DNA from: Chrysoporthe austroafricana | Taxonomy: Eukaryota; Ascomycota; Sordariomycetes; Diaporthales; Cryphonectriaceae | Assembly: GCA_001051155.2 (NCBI GenBank) | Contig: JYIP02000002.1 | Coordinates: 4,755,315-4,819,314 of the forward strand | DNA length: 64,000 nucleotides | Direction of reading: 5' to 3' | Shown: in pieces, positions 23,115 to 34,199 of the stretch | Numbering within the stretch: position 1 is the stretch's first letter | Layout of the letters: each line of letters begins with the position of its first letter | Program-made: the position numbers and the translations under genes | The notes under the pieces: generated by a model | The model's input: only the letters and a program-made list of their open reading frames with translations | Databases searched by the model: none | Told to the model about the DNA's origin: nothing

Positions 23115-24768
23115 TGTCAAGCTGCGGCTGCTCCCTCAAGCAGCTTCAGGTCGAGGATGCTGCGCAGCTTGGACGCACGAGTTGAAGATGACCTGACGTC
23201 CTCAGAGAAAATGTTCGGCGCCGCGAACAGTCAACGGCAGGCATACAATTGGTTGGTTAACTGGGCCCACAGGGTCCGAGCTCAAGCTAAGGGCTCAGGT
23301 CCCCCCCCCCCCCCCAAAAAAAAACCGGAAAAAAAAAAGAAATCAAATCGATCTCAAACCAATTAATTACCTGCTATCTGCCGGTCAGCGACAGATGGAA
23401 AGCTGGGCATGCACTAAGGCGAGAATAGAAGCAGAATGACAAGACCAAGGAATCTTTATGGAGGTGATCCCATAGGAAAGAAACGGACCTGCATGTGGGA
23501 GCATACCCGAAGGGAAAATGTTTGGGTTGGGACTTGCCTATCTGTAAACATTCGAACTTCGAGAGGCATGGCTTAGGTAGCCATGACCTTTCCAGTCGTT
23601 GCTCAGGACCTTCTATGTACTTATCTACCTTGATATGTGTGGAGGTGATAGTGGCACCCAGTTATCTCTGTCCTGGTGTCTGCTCAAGGCAGTCCCACTT
23701 CCCCAGACCAGAACTCGCTGGATTCGCTGCTGAAAAACGCTTTTCTTTGCAATTACACCTTCGTAAACAGTGACAGCCACAGTATGGGTTTCTCCTGGAA
23801 AGATTACAGATTGGCGATACGGTACTAGAAGGTGCAGCAGATGGATCATCATCGCTGATCTGATACCGGAGTTAAGAGGGAGACAGCGGCGGATTTCCGG
23901 GGCTGGTCGGTGACAGCAACAACGTCGAAGCTATTTTGATACCTGCCCGTCTCAACATGAGAGAGGACCGCCGAATAGGGTAGCATTGGGCTGCTCGGTA
24001 GGCCGCTGTCTGGCTGCGAAGTGGCCTTTCTTGCTCTCTTACTCGAGACTGCCGGATGCGTGTGAAGCTACGTACATGGTACTAAGCTACAGCTTCCTTG
24101 CTGATGGAGGGGCAAATGCACGGCTCGATAAACGGCCAGGAGGCAGTTTAGGGCCAACCCTGAGAGGTGAATCAGTGGTGCTGGCCCTTCACTGGCGGTG
24201 GCGGGTGAAGATTAGGTTAGGTTGCAAGTGAAATGTCGGGCTGCCCTACGCAGGTCCCACCCTTGTCGAGACCCGCCACTGCAAAAGCCGGAAGCCTGGC
24301 CAGGATTGGATTACAAAATCTGTTGCTGGGTGCGGGGCAACCTTGGGACGCACTTTCTTGCGTTTCTCCCCCTCCAACCCGCCTTTTCCACTTCCTCCCT
24401 CCCGACGCTTCCTTCTCGCCAGCGCAAGCCTTGACGGCGAAATCTTGTACGTACGCTGCCACCATCCTTCCAAATCCCATCGAGCAAGAGGGCATCACAT
24501 GCGTCTCAACCGGTGCTTGACACTTTCGCCGAAGGCCTAGCTCTCGCTGAGGAGTCATACTGGAGCTAACCGACCCCGCGCGCAGTCTTTTTTCTCCCCC
24601 AACCAGCAGACCAAACGCTCGCGTTTTGAGTCTGCCCGGCGTGCGAAGTTTCCAGTCGCCGCCAACCGAAACAAACCTGTGCTGTGCCGTTCTCGAGGCA
24701 CCAACCAAACATCTCATACAACAAGACCCGATTGCATTTAGACAGGTTCCTTTGTCAAAACCGTCAAA
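23115..24768. promoter_or_regulatory. Divergent promoter region MRP51 / EF2
   Basis: These 1.65 kb contain no supported gene. Notable are a poly(C)-poly(A) tract at 23301-23338 and a long pyrimidine-rich stretch at about 24363-24420 (CTCCCCCTCC, CTTCCTCCCTCCC), a common feature upstream of highly expressed fungal genes such as EF2. Short frames in both directions have no family resemblance. Confidence 0.6.
23301..23338. repeat. Poly(C)-poly(A) tract
   Basis: Fifteen C are followed directly by nine A, then CCGG and another ten A. Located about 190 bp upstream of the MRP51 start. A very similar C12-A9 tract lies at 40621-40641. Confidence 0.9.
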
Positions 24769-27700
24769 ATGGTCAAGTAAGCGCTGCCAGCACCACATCT
24801 CCTGATCTCCCAACCTCTACACTCTACACCAAAACACTTGATCAAGCGAAAACACTGCTGGAAGACTCTTCAACAATGACGAACACTACCCCTCGAGAAC
24901 GCCCTCTTCCATGGGGAGATAGACACACCAACCCTTTTGGAGGATGGCACTTTGCTAACCTAGACCCTCTTTCCTTCCGCAGCTTCACGGTCGATGAGAT
25001 CCACGGTCTCATGAAGAAGCCGTGCAATGTCCGTAACATGAGTGTTATTGCTCATGTCGACCACGGCAAATCTACCCTGACGGACTCCCTCCTGGCCAAG
25101 GCCGGTATCATCTCCACCGGAAAGGCTGGTGATGCCCGTGCTACCGATACTCGTGCCGACGAGCAGGAGCGTATGTCTTCCCACAGCCCCGAGCCCATGG
25201 TCGGTGTGGGGCAAGATAGCATGCTGACGATAAAGCAGGTGGTATCACGATCAAGTCGACCGCCATCTCCCTGTACGCCACTCTCCCCGAGGAGGAGGAC
25301 CTCAAGGACATCAAGGGCCAAGAGTCCGACGGAACCGACTTCTTGATCAACCTTATCGACTCCCCCGGTCACGTTGACTTTTCTTCCGAGGTCACTGCTG
25401 CTCTCCGTGTCACTGACGGTGCTCTCGTCGGTGAGTACTTGTCTGATAGCTTCCCTGATTAGCCCAGTGTACTAACCTTCTACCAGTCGTCGACACTGTC
25501 GAGGGTGTGTGCGTGCAGACCGAGACTGTGCTTCGCCAGGCTCTCGGTGAGCGTATCAAGCCTGTTGTAGTCATCAACAAGGTTGACCGAGCTCTTCTCG
25601 AGCTGCAGGTCTCCAAGGAGGACCTGTACCAGTCCTTCTCCCGTACCATCGAGTCCGTCAACGTCGTCATCTCTACCTACTTCGACAAGAGCCTCGGTGA
25701 TGTCCAGGTCTACCCCGACAAGGGCACCGTCGCCTTCGGATCCGGTCTGCACGGCTGGGCCTTCACCATCCGCCAGTTCGCCGTCCGTTACGCCAAGAAG
25801 TTCGGTGTCGACCGCAACAAGATGATGGAGCGTCTCTGGGGAGACAACTACTTCAACCCCAAGACCAAGAAGTGGACCAAGAACGGAACCTACGAGGGCC
25901 AGCAGCTCGAGCGTGCTTTCAACCAGTTCATCCTGGACCCCATCTTCAAGATCTTCTCCGCCGTCATGAACTTCAAGAAGGAGGAGATTGCGACCCTTCT
26001 CACGAAGCTCGAGCTCAAGTTGCCTGCTGAGGACCGTGACAAGGAGGGCAAGCAGCTGCTCAAGGCTGTCATGCGGACTTTCCTGCCCGCTGCCGACTCC
26101 CTGCTGGAGATGATGATTCTGCACCTTCCTTCGCCCAAGACCGCCCAGAAGTACCGTGCTGAGACTCTGTACGAGGGTCCTCAGGACGACAAGATCTTCG
26201 CCTCTATCCGGGATTGTGAGTCCGACCCTGAGAAGGCCGACCTCATGCTCTACGTTTCCAAGATGGTGCCCACCTCCGATAAGGGTCGTTTCTACGCCTT
26301 CGGTCGTGTCTTCTCCGGTACCGTCAAGTCTGGTGTTAAGGTCCGCATCCAGGGTCCCAACTACGTCCCTGGCAAGAAGGAGGACCTCCACGAGAAGGCT
26401 ATTCAGCGTGTCGTCCTGATGATGGGTGGCAAGGTTGAGGCCATCGACGACATTCCTGCCGGTAACATTGTCGGCCTGGTTGGTATCGACCAGTTCCTGC
26501 TCAAGTCCGGTACCATCACCACCGATAAGGCCGCCCACAACCTCAAGGTCATGAAGTTCTCCGTCTCGCCCGTCGTGCAGCGTTCCGTCCAGGTCAAGAA
26601 CGCCCAGGATCTCCCCAAGTTGGTTGAGGGTCTTAAGCGACTGTCCAAGTCTGACCCTTGTGTCCTGACCACCACCTCCCCCTCTGGTGAGCACATTGTT
26701 GCTGGTGCTGGTGAACTCCACTTGGAGATTTGCCTGAACGACCTCGAGCACGACCATGCTGGTGTTCCTCTCATCATCTCCGACCCCGTCGTCCAGTACC
26801 GTGAGACTGTCGGTGCCAAGTCTAGCATGACTGCGTTGTCCAAGTCTCCCAACAAGCACAACCGTCTGTACATGGTTGCCGAGCCTCTGGATGAGGAGCT
26901 TTCCCTGGCCATCGAGAACGGCAAGATCACTCCCCGTGATGATTTCAAGGCCCGTGCCCGCATCCTTGCTGACGACTTCGGCTGGGATGTCACCGATGCC
27001 CGAAAGATCTGGACCTTCGGCCCCGACACCACCGGTGCCAACTTGCTCGTCGACCAGACCAAGGCTGTCCAGTACCTCAACGAAATCAAGGACTCTGTCG
27101 TCTCTGGTTTCCAGTGGGCTACCCGTGAGGGTCCCGTCGCTGAGGAGCCTATGCGTTCCGTGCGCTGGAACATCCTTGATGTGACTCTGCACGCTGATGC
27201 TATCCACCGTGGTGGTGGTCAGGTCATTCCTACTGCCCGTCGTGTCCTGTATGCGGCTGCACTCCTCGCCGAGCCTGCTCTCCAGGAGCCCGTCTTCTTG
27301 TGTGAGATCCAGGTACCCGAGCAGGCCATGGGTGGTGTCTACGGTGTCCTCACCCGGAGACGTGGTCACGTCTTTGGTGAGGAGCAGCGCCCCGGTACCC
27401 CTCTGTTTACCATCAAGTCCTACCTGCCCGTCATGGAGTCGTTCGGCTTCAACGGCGATCTGCGTGCCGCTACCTCTGGCCAGGCTTTCCCCCAGTCTGT
27501 GTTCGACCACTGGCAGCTGCTGCCCGGTGGCTCGCCTCTCGACCCTACTTCCAAGGTCGGTACGCTTGTGCAGGAGATGCGTAAGCGCAAGGCTATCAAG
27601 GTTGAGGTGCCTGGTGTTGAGAACGTAAGTCTTGGTCTGGATCCTGGTTGAATAACGAGCATTTGCTGACTCTTTTCTGTAGTACTACGACAAGCTGTAA
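24769..27700 (+). CDS. EFT2: Translation elongation factor 2
   Basis: Five exons: 24769-24776, 24983-25170, 25239-25430, 25487-27624 and 27683-27700, giving 847 residues. All phases close. The first coding exon has only eight bases (ATGGTCAA), and splicing yields the canonical MVNFTV start. The last exon encodes only YYDKL. GTPase motifs are intact: AHVDHGKS at 26-33, DSPGH, and NKVD. Switch I reads [18 protein letters not shown]. The diphthamide histidine is H703 in [10 protein letters not shown]. The protein moves the ribosome along mRNA with GTP hydrolysis and is the target of ADP-ribosylating bacterial toxins. Codon use is the most biased in the window, with strong C-ending preference, as expected for a very highly expressed gene. 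Confidence 0.98.
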
Positions 27701-28419
27701 ACGCCCTCATTGATGCTCATAGAATTTTCCCACCGCCTTACAAGGCGTACCTCATAGAACGTGTTCTTCGGCAAAGGTCTAGCTCATTTGCGCAGAAGCC
27801 GGAAAACGGTCTACGATAAAAAAAAATATGACGAGGATTTGGGGATGCGAGAGCCAGGGAACGTTGGGAAGCAAGCACCGGGAATACTAAGAACGTCCGA
27901 TTCTGAATGCTTGTAGTCATGCGAGAATTCCAATTTTGATCATGTTGAACCAAAATGAGACCCTTCGTGATAACAGTTTGCTGTTTGCACCAAGTCATTC
28001 AAGAGGCTCCGGTTCCTCATCAACAGCTCCATGTTACTCCCGAACGATGCTGATCGCATTTCGATCGCATTCTTCCTTGTCAATTATCTGTATGCCAAGC
28101 ACTTCAGCCTCGTTAGCACACGGAGCGCAGGGGCACTACCAATCCTAGTAGGGAAAGAAGGCCGATGCCTCAGCCGCAAAGTTCATTCTGAAGGATGCTG
28201 ACTACGACAGGGGCTGAAATAGAAAGATAATGTTTAAATACAACAGGCATAATGTCGCCAAGCTGAACCCGGAGCTGACCTCGCTGCTAGCTATCTCAAA
28301 GAGGCCTCTAACATACCTGAAGCCCCATTTTCACAAAGATCGTGTTTTTTTTACATGTCGTAAAAGGAATTGAACAATCGGCTTCGCATGTAGACCCGTG
28401 CGCCCCAAGAGATTCCATC
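27701..28419. other. EF2 3' flank and upstream region of the two-TM protein
   Basis: About 720 bp without a supported gene. The first part is the presumed EF2 3' UTR, with an A-rich run near 27818-27827. I see no repeat or RNA gene. Confidence 0.55.
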
Positions 28420-29143
28420 ATGGCTACCGCCACGGCAGAGCGCAGCCTGCCCGAAACAATTCTGATCTGGTTCCTCCAAGTCCTCGGAGCAGTGACGGCC
28501 ATCCTCTTCGGCGCATTTGGGATACTATCATGGCAAATCGCAAATGAAGCCAACCGTCTATCCGACACGGCGAACCAGGTGGCGGATACCGCGAACATGA
28601 TCGCGCTGGTCGCGCTATGTGCCGGAGGTTCGGCTGATGTGAGTCTAAAGCCACATTCTCGCCCGGATCGCAGAATGTGCTGACACCAGCCGGGGCTAGA
28701 CATCGTTCTCAGAATTCTGCAACGGCGTCCAGGCTGCCGCGGAGGCAACGATTTCTGAGGTAGCGTCGTCCCTCTTTGGGACAATCACCCCCACAGCTCT
28801 GTCCAGCTCGGCTGTTTCGACAAGTTCCACGGGTAGTTCAACATCTACTGGGGTGATTGCTACGTCCGTCACGGCCAGTGCAACTAGCACACCGACAAGT
28901 TCTAGCGGTGCACCCGGCGCCTCTTCACCTGGCAATCTCAACTACGGCCAAAAGCTAGGTTTGGGCCTTGGCCTTGGGATAGGGTTCATCGTGCTTTTTA
29001 TCAGCGCAATGACGATATGGGCTATCATGAAGAAAAGAAGGTCTCCCCCGACGCCCCCTCCGAAGCAGACTTTTCTTCACACAGGCAGCAAGGAAGGCCG
29101 TGCGGAACAGTATCCAGGGGCATCTGGGCCGAACGTGAGTTGA
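28420..29143 (+). CDS. Small two-TM Ser/Thr-rich membrane protein, unknown function
   Basis: Two exons, 28420-28638 and 28700-29143, with a 61-bp phase-0 intron (GTGAGT donor, CTAG acceptor), encode 220 residues. Residues ~14-40 are a long hydrophobic segment (ILIWFLQVLGAVTAILFGAF), followed by a heptad-like polar helix (IANEANRLSDTANQVADTAN). A Ser/Thr-rich stretch covers ~103-150, typical of O-glycosylated fungal surface proteins. A second membrane span at ~159-183 contains Leu-Gly repeats, followed by a stop-transfer KKRR and a Pro-rich tail. With both ends cytosolic the Ser/Thr region would face outward. The family is not one I can name. An alternative end is possible because the last codons contain a GTGAGT donor-like sequence. 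Confidence 0.7.
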
Positions 29144-30148
29144 TAGGTCGGGTGTGGATGTAGATATTGGCGCACAAGACTTGTATCTCTTTCTTCTTCC
29201 GTGGTATTATTTGCTGGAATAAGAATTATCTAGACATTGAATATGCTTTGCTTGGCTTTGGAGAAGCGCTTGTTTGACGTTGTAGGTCTTACGTAGACTT
29301 CCGAGACTGTGCCTTGAGAACAAAGACGTACAAGATTGATGCGGTTTTACTCCGCTATATGTCTGCCAATGGATTGTCTCATTTTTGAACTTTGTGCGAC
29401 GGTGAAGCCACCCTCTTGCCATTGCAGAACGTCTTGGATTGAGCCAGCAGAATAGGCCATAAGCATGAGGCGGCTACGACTCCTCCCGCACGCCCGCTTC
29501 GGGTTTGTATGGTGCCACTTCGGTATATAGCTAGGCTAAGATTGGTCAATCATGTGGTGAGGACTGAAAGTGTTGCTGCGTAGAATTGGGAAGCTAAACT
29601 TGACATTGATATCAGGTTCGGCTCCCTTGTGAGTCGCTTGTGGTACCTAAGAAGGCCGACCTCCGGCTATGGTCTCAGCCCTTGTAGGCGGGCTCCCATT
29701 CAAGGAATGAATAACAGTCAGAACAAGGGAGTACTCAGCTAATACAAGACGTTGACTCGGGAAGAAGGGCGCAGGGAGTCGGCAATTGTGGTAGGAGAAA
29801 GAGCAGTAATTAATTACTGAAGATCTTTTCTACTTGCAGAACATAAATGCATCGATACGTAACTAAAGTCGGATGCAGCCCTAACCCTTGCTGTATAGAT
29901 CCATTACGTACCCGTGCACGCCGTGCTACCCTGGCCCCTGTCCCGCTGTTGAGGTTCGCCTTTTAGCGACGCGCAGGTAGCAAACGAGTTGCCATTCATC
30001 AATTCCAAACTTTCCAAAGCCTACCTAGGTACATTTACACCACGCAGAGGCACTGCCTTCCCACCAAGAGCCTCAATCCTGACGCTTTGGTTCCTCCTTC
30101 CAGTCCTAACTCCATTGATGCCAGCCTTCACTTGCGCCGGTGGGAAAG
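29144..30148. other. Intergenic region upstream of the RNA-binding protein gene
   Basis: About 1 kb without a supported gene. It should hold the 3' flank of the two-TM gene and the promoter of the gene at 30149. Open frames are under 75 codons. Confidence 0.55.
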
Positions 30149-32836
30149 ATGCTGTTTCCCGAGGAGGACTCCTCAGTGCTGAAGGACTGGATCGTCAAGC
30201 GCCTTGAGAATACGTGCGTTGCGACTCCGAATCTCAGCCACTCACCCCAGACTCCACGACTGTGCCGCTGACATTATATCCTTCATAGGTCGGATGCCGA
30301 CGCTGACGTCCTCGCTGATTATGTCCTCGCGCTCCTCCACAATGCGAACGACGGTGCGAATATCCAGGAGGTCTTCGAGGAAGAGATCACCCCCTTCCTC
30401 AAGGAAGGTAGGAGACGCCGTTGGTATTCGAGCGCTTGGAACTCGTACTGAGACGTGTTGATTCCAGATACGAAGCTGTTTGCGAACGACCTAATCCAGA
30501 CTATCCAGTACAAGTCTTACAAACCCGGTGCTCCTCCCCCGCCAAAGTCGCAATCCGCCGCCGCTCCCCAGCCCTCGTTCGGAGCTTCGTCGCTTGACCA
30601 GCCACCGTTCCCGACCGGCCCAGCATCAGGCGCACGCAAGCGCGGCTTCCACGACCGCGGCGACTTCGATGCGCCGAACGGACGAGACCAGTTCCAGGGA
30701 GGCGCGCGCGCGTTTAAGCAGCCGCGCCGGGCTGGGCGCAAAGGCTACATAGATCCAGATAGGCCTCGGCCGGTACAGCAGCTCCAGTACGGTTCGCCCG
30801 GACAGAACGCGCCGCCACCATTCGCGCCCACGGGCCCTGCCGCCTCGATGCCCAACTTCGATCCAGCCAACCCCATGGAGGCGTTGAGGCAGCTTCAGCA
30901 GCTCCAGCAGCAGCTCCAGATGCAGATGGCGCCGTTCTCAGGTTACAACCAGCAGCAAGGCTTCTCAGCCCAGCGGACTGGGTCGCAGAGGAAGAGGGGA
31001 CGATGTCGCGACTACGACACCAAGGGCTACTGCGCGAGAGGGCAGAACTGCTTGTATGAGCACAGCAACAGCACAGAGGCGATGTACAACCTGCCTGCAC
31101 CGCAGGTGTCGGGGCAGATACAGCTACCAGCAGAAGGTCGGTTGCCATCCAATTTCCCGGATATGCCGGATCAGGTTGGGGTTTCCAGGCTCCAGTCTAT
31201 GCTATCCGGGCGTCCTGGTCTTGGTTTCCTTGACCTTCCCAGCAACTTCTTTGACTTCTTCAACAATATTTCCGGCACATCAGGTCTGACGCAGCAAGCA
31301 GAGTACGATCCGAGCGACGCAATAATGATAGCGCCGCCGCAGATGCCCCAGCCCCCCCTACCACAGCAGAACAACGGCTTCACTAATCACCAGAGAGACA
31401 AGCGCCAGGGCCAGCACCAACGCAGGAACGGTGCGACCCGCGCTCCATTCTCACTGGCAGGGCCTGTCAATGACAGAACTCAGACGAAAGTGGTGGTTGA
31501 GAGCATACCCGAGGAGAACTTTGACGAGGAACAGGTTCGCGGGTTCTTTTCGCAATTCGGCAACGTCGAGGAGGTCACCATGATGCCATACAAGCGACTT
31601 GCGATTGTGAAATTTGACAGTTGGGGCTCGGCCAATGCGGCATACAGATCACCCAAGGTGATCTTTGACAACCGGTTTGTTAAGGTCTTCTGGTATAAGG
31701 ACGATAAGCATGCCGACATTGGGAAGACTGGCGCAAATGGGACGCAGAATGGCGCGTTGGCGATGAATGGATCACTTGGCGCGTCAGCAGACGGCCAGGA
31801 TGAAGACTTCGACATGGAGGAGTTCACGCGGAAGCAGGATGAGGCGCAAAAGATCCACGAGGAAAAGCAGCGCCAGAAGCAGGAGCTCGACAAGCAGCGC
31901 GCGGAATTGGAGAAGAGACAGAAGGAGCTACAGGCGAAGCACGCGGCGGAGAAGCAGCGTCTTTTAGCCAAGCTAGGCGGCTCCCAAAAGGACTCATCAG
32001 AAGCAGCCGCCAAGGAGATAGGTACGGAGGACAAGGGCGCCGAGGGCTCGAAGTCATCTGCGCAGACCGAGGCCCTCCGAGCAACATTGGCGAAGCTGCA
32101 GGAGGAGGCCAAGGAGTTCGGCCTGGATCCTCACGCGCACCCAGAGGACGATGCTACGATCTCGACGTACTCCTCGGGATATGCTCCTCGTGGCAGAGGT
32201 GGCTACTATAGGGGCCGAGCGAGCTATGCGCCGCGGGCGTCATATAGAGGCGGCCGTGGTGGCAGGGGCAATATCCATGCGGCCTATGCTGCCTTCTCGC
32301 TGGATAACCGGCCCAGGAAGGTCGCAATGGCGGGTGTGGACTTCTCAGCGCCTGAAAAGGACGAGGCGCTGAGACAACACCTCTTTGTAAGCATGACCCT
32401 TCAATCTTTGCGTTGACATATAGAATACTGACAACCCTCCTCACAGAGCCTTGGCGAGTTCGCCGCCGAGATCCAGGTCACCCCGGCAGTGACGCACATC
32501 AGCTTCAGCGACCGCAAGGCCGCGGAGAAGTTCTACCAAAGCGTCAACAACAAGGCCCTGCCCGGCCTGTCTGAGGGCGAGGATATTCAGGTCTCCTGGG
32601 TTCCCAACACCGCCGGCCCCCTGCCCGGCAGCTCCACGCACAAGGTCGACTTCTCTTCCTCTGCTGCCAACGGCGGCGGCGGCGCCGCCTCCTCAGCTGA
32701 CGACGCGCTCGACTCGGTCATGGCGGACGCCGGCAGCGGCGCCGGCCAGCCCGGTGGCGGTCAGAGCCAGCAGGACGCCGTGGGCGCGGAGGTCGACTAC
32801 GACGTCGCGGGCGAGAACGAGTGGGACGTCGAGTAG
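30149..32836 (+). CDS. RBM26/27-like RNA-binding protein (PWI-like, CCCH finger, RRM)
   Basis: Four exons, 30149-30213, 30289-30407, 30468-32386 and 32447-32836, encode 830 residues; every junction is in phase. Residues 1-~80 form a PWI-like helical domain (SVLKDWIVKRLENT, ADYVLALLHN, FANDLIQTIQ). A CCCH finger follows: C241-x8-C250-x5-C256-x3-H260. An RRM lies at ~402-472, with VVVESIP and LAIVKFDSWGSA as its RNP-like strands. A charged Glu/Gln/Lys coiled coil, an RG-rich patch (RGRGGYYRGRASY) and a second, degenerate RRM in exon 4 (VTHISFSDRKAAEKFY, VSWVPN) complete it. This order is that of animal RBM26/RBM27 and fission yeast Rmn1, linked to nuclear RNA surveillance and poly(A) tail exosome targeting. 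Nuclear action is inferred. Confidence 0.88.
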
Positions 32837-34199
32837 GATGGCAGTCGTCTTCTCCTCACGATGTTCTTGACGCTTGGATCTGGTCCGACAGACTTGAAAT
32901 GACGATGGCATCAATCATGGGGACAGAAGCCGGAGTCAGTAGGAGGCTGTTGATGCCGAGTTCGAGCGTGGCGTGGCAGGTGGAGACGAAAGGGGTGTTG
33001 CGCAGGACGACTTTGGGGATTTCCCTCCAGCCTGGTCTTGTTACGGTGTCCTTTGTTGGGACATGAGGACTGGCCGATACATCACAAGCATAGCACGGTA
33101 TTTATTTCTGCGAACAGGCGTTTTCGGGAGCGGAAAAGAGAGCAACGGCGGTCCCTGGCATCATAGCATCATCACGGCGTGTTGTATGAAATAGGCTGTA
33201 GTAACACTATTGAGCATGAGGCCATGTCGTATCATAGAGCCTTCTGAACATGAAGCGAGTCGATAGCGAAGCACAGCTGATAATCAGTTACGTGAGGTTT
33301 TGGAATATCCTCTACCTGCAGCGACACTCGCAAGTGACGCCTGCTACCATGCCATCTACTTTGCGCGCCCCGTCCTCCCAATCTCTCCTCGTGCTGCCTC
33401 GCACCTCCCACTGGCCCTTCTCCGTCACTGCCCTGCCTTGCCTTTCTTCAATGGAAGTCACCTCTGTTGAAGCGAGGCTGCCCTCCAGCCCACCGCAAAC
33501 CCCTATCACTCGATGAGACGTAATCGTCATTCAGAACCCCAACCCGAACGGCTCCACAGGAGCGTGTTGAACTCCGAATGTGCTCCCATTTTTAGCCCTT
33601 TTCCCGTCCTCTCTCCTTTTTTTTGTTTTTGGTGCTCCCCTCCCGTATTTTTGGCCCCTGGGTATCGATCGTTGAGATGAAAACATGATGCTGCTGCAGG
33701 CCTCCGGCGCCCATTGGCGGGTCCTGTCCGTCCGAGGCTGGAGATCTCGCGAGGGCAGGAAAAACTCCGTTCTGCCTGGTGATGATTTTGTTGAAAAACA
33801 AAGAGAGGGAAAAAAGGGAAAAACAAGATGATGCACACCTTTTGTTTTTCGTCTGAGATTTGCGCCGCTTACCCGTATGCCAGATGTTGTTGAAAGAAGA
33901 AATGTTGAATCTCGCGCGTAACGCCTGCCCTCTAGCTCCATGCAACCCATATCGTTAAGGAAAGGGCGGTTGTTGAGATCGTTCATGTGTCTCGCTGCGT
34001 GGTTTGTAAGACAGTTGCCAGCGCGGCTGATGTTGGCGCTGGCAAAGGTGATTAGGGAAATCTGTGTATCCGCTCCGTCGTGTTAAATTCAGGTCGTATC
34101 AGTCATTATCCGATTATGCTGGAACCGAGGCGCTGTTGAAGCCTCTTTGCCGGGTTGTGTATATGCCTGTATATGCGTGTCTCTGCGCAGTCGGCGAGC
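32837..34199. other. Convergent intergenic region, no gene seen
   Basis: These 1.36 kb lie between the stop codons of the RNA-binding protein gene (+) and MTHFR (-). Overlapping minus-strand frames at 33527-33986 are low-complexity (Lys/Phe-rich) and lack any family signature. Confidence 0.55.

Noticed and set aside
24777..24982. Possible C/D snoRNA in the first EF2 intron
   Set aside because: Weak box-like strings (TGACGA, CTGA) are in the wrong order, and there is no terminal stem.
25480..27510. 676-codon antisense frame opposite EF2
   Set aside because: It is the mirror of strongly biased EF2 codons, which rarely give stops on the opposite strand. The translation is Leu/Gly/Asp/Val repeats without domains.
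33527..33986. Overlapping minus-strand frames between the RNA-binding gene and MTHFR
   Set aside because: They are low-complexity Lys/Phe/Ser-rich, overlap in three frames, and sit in a convergent 3' region.
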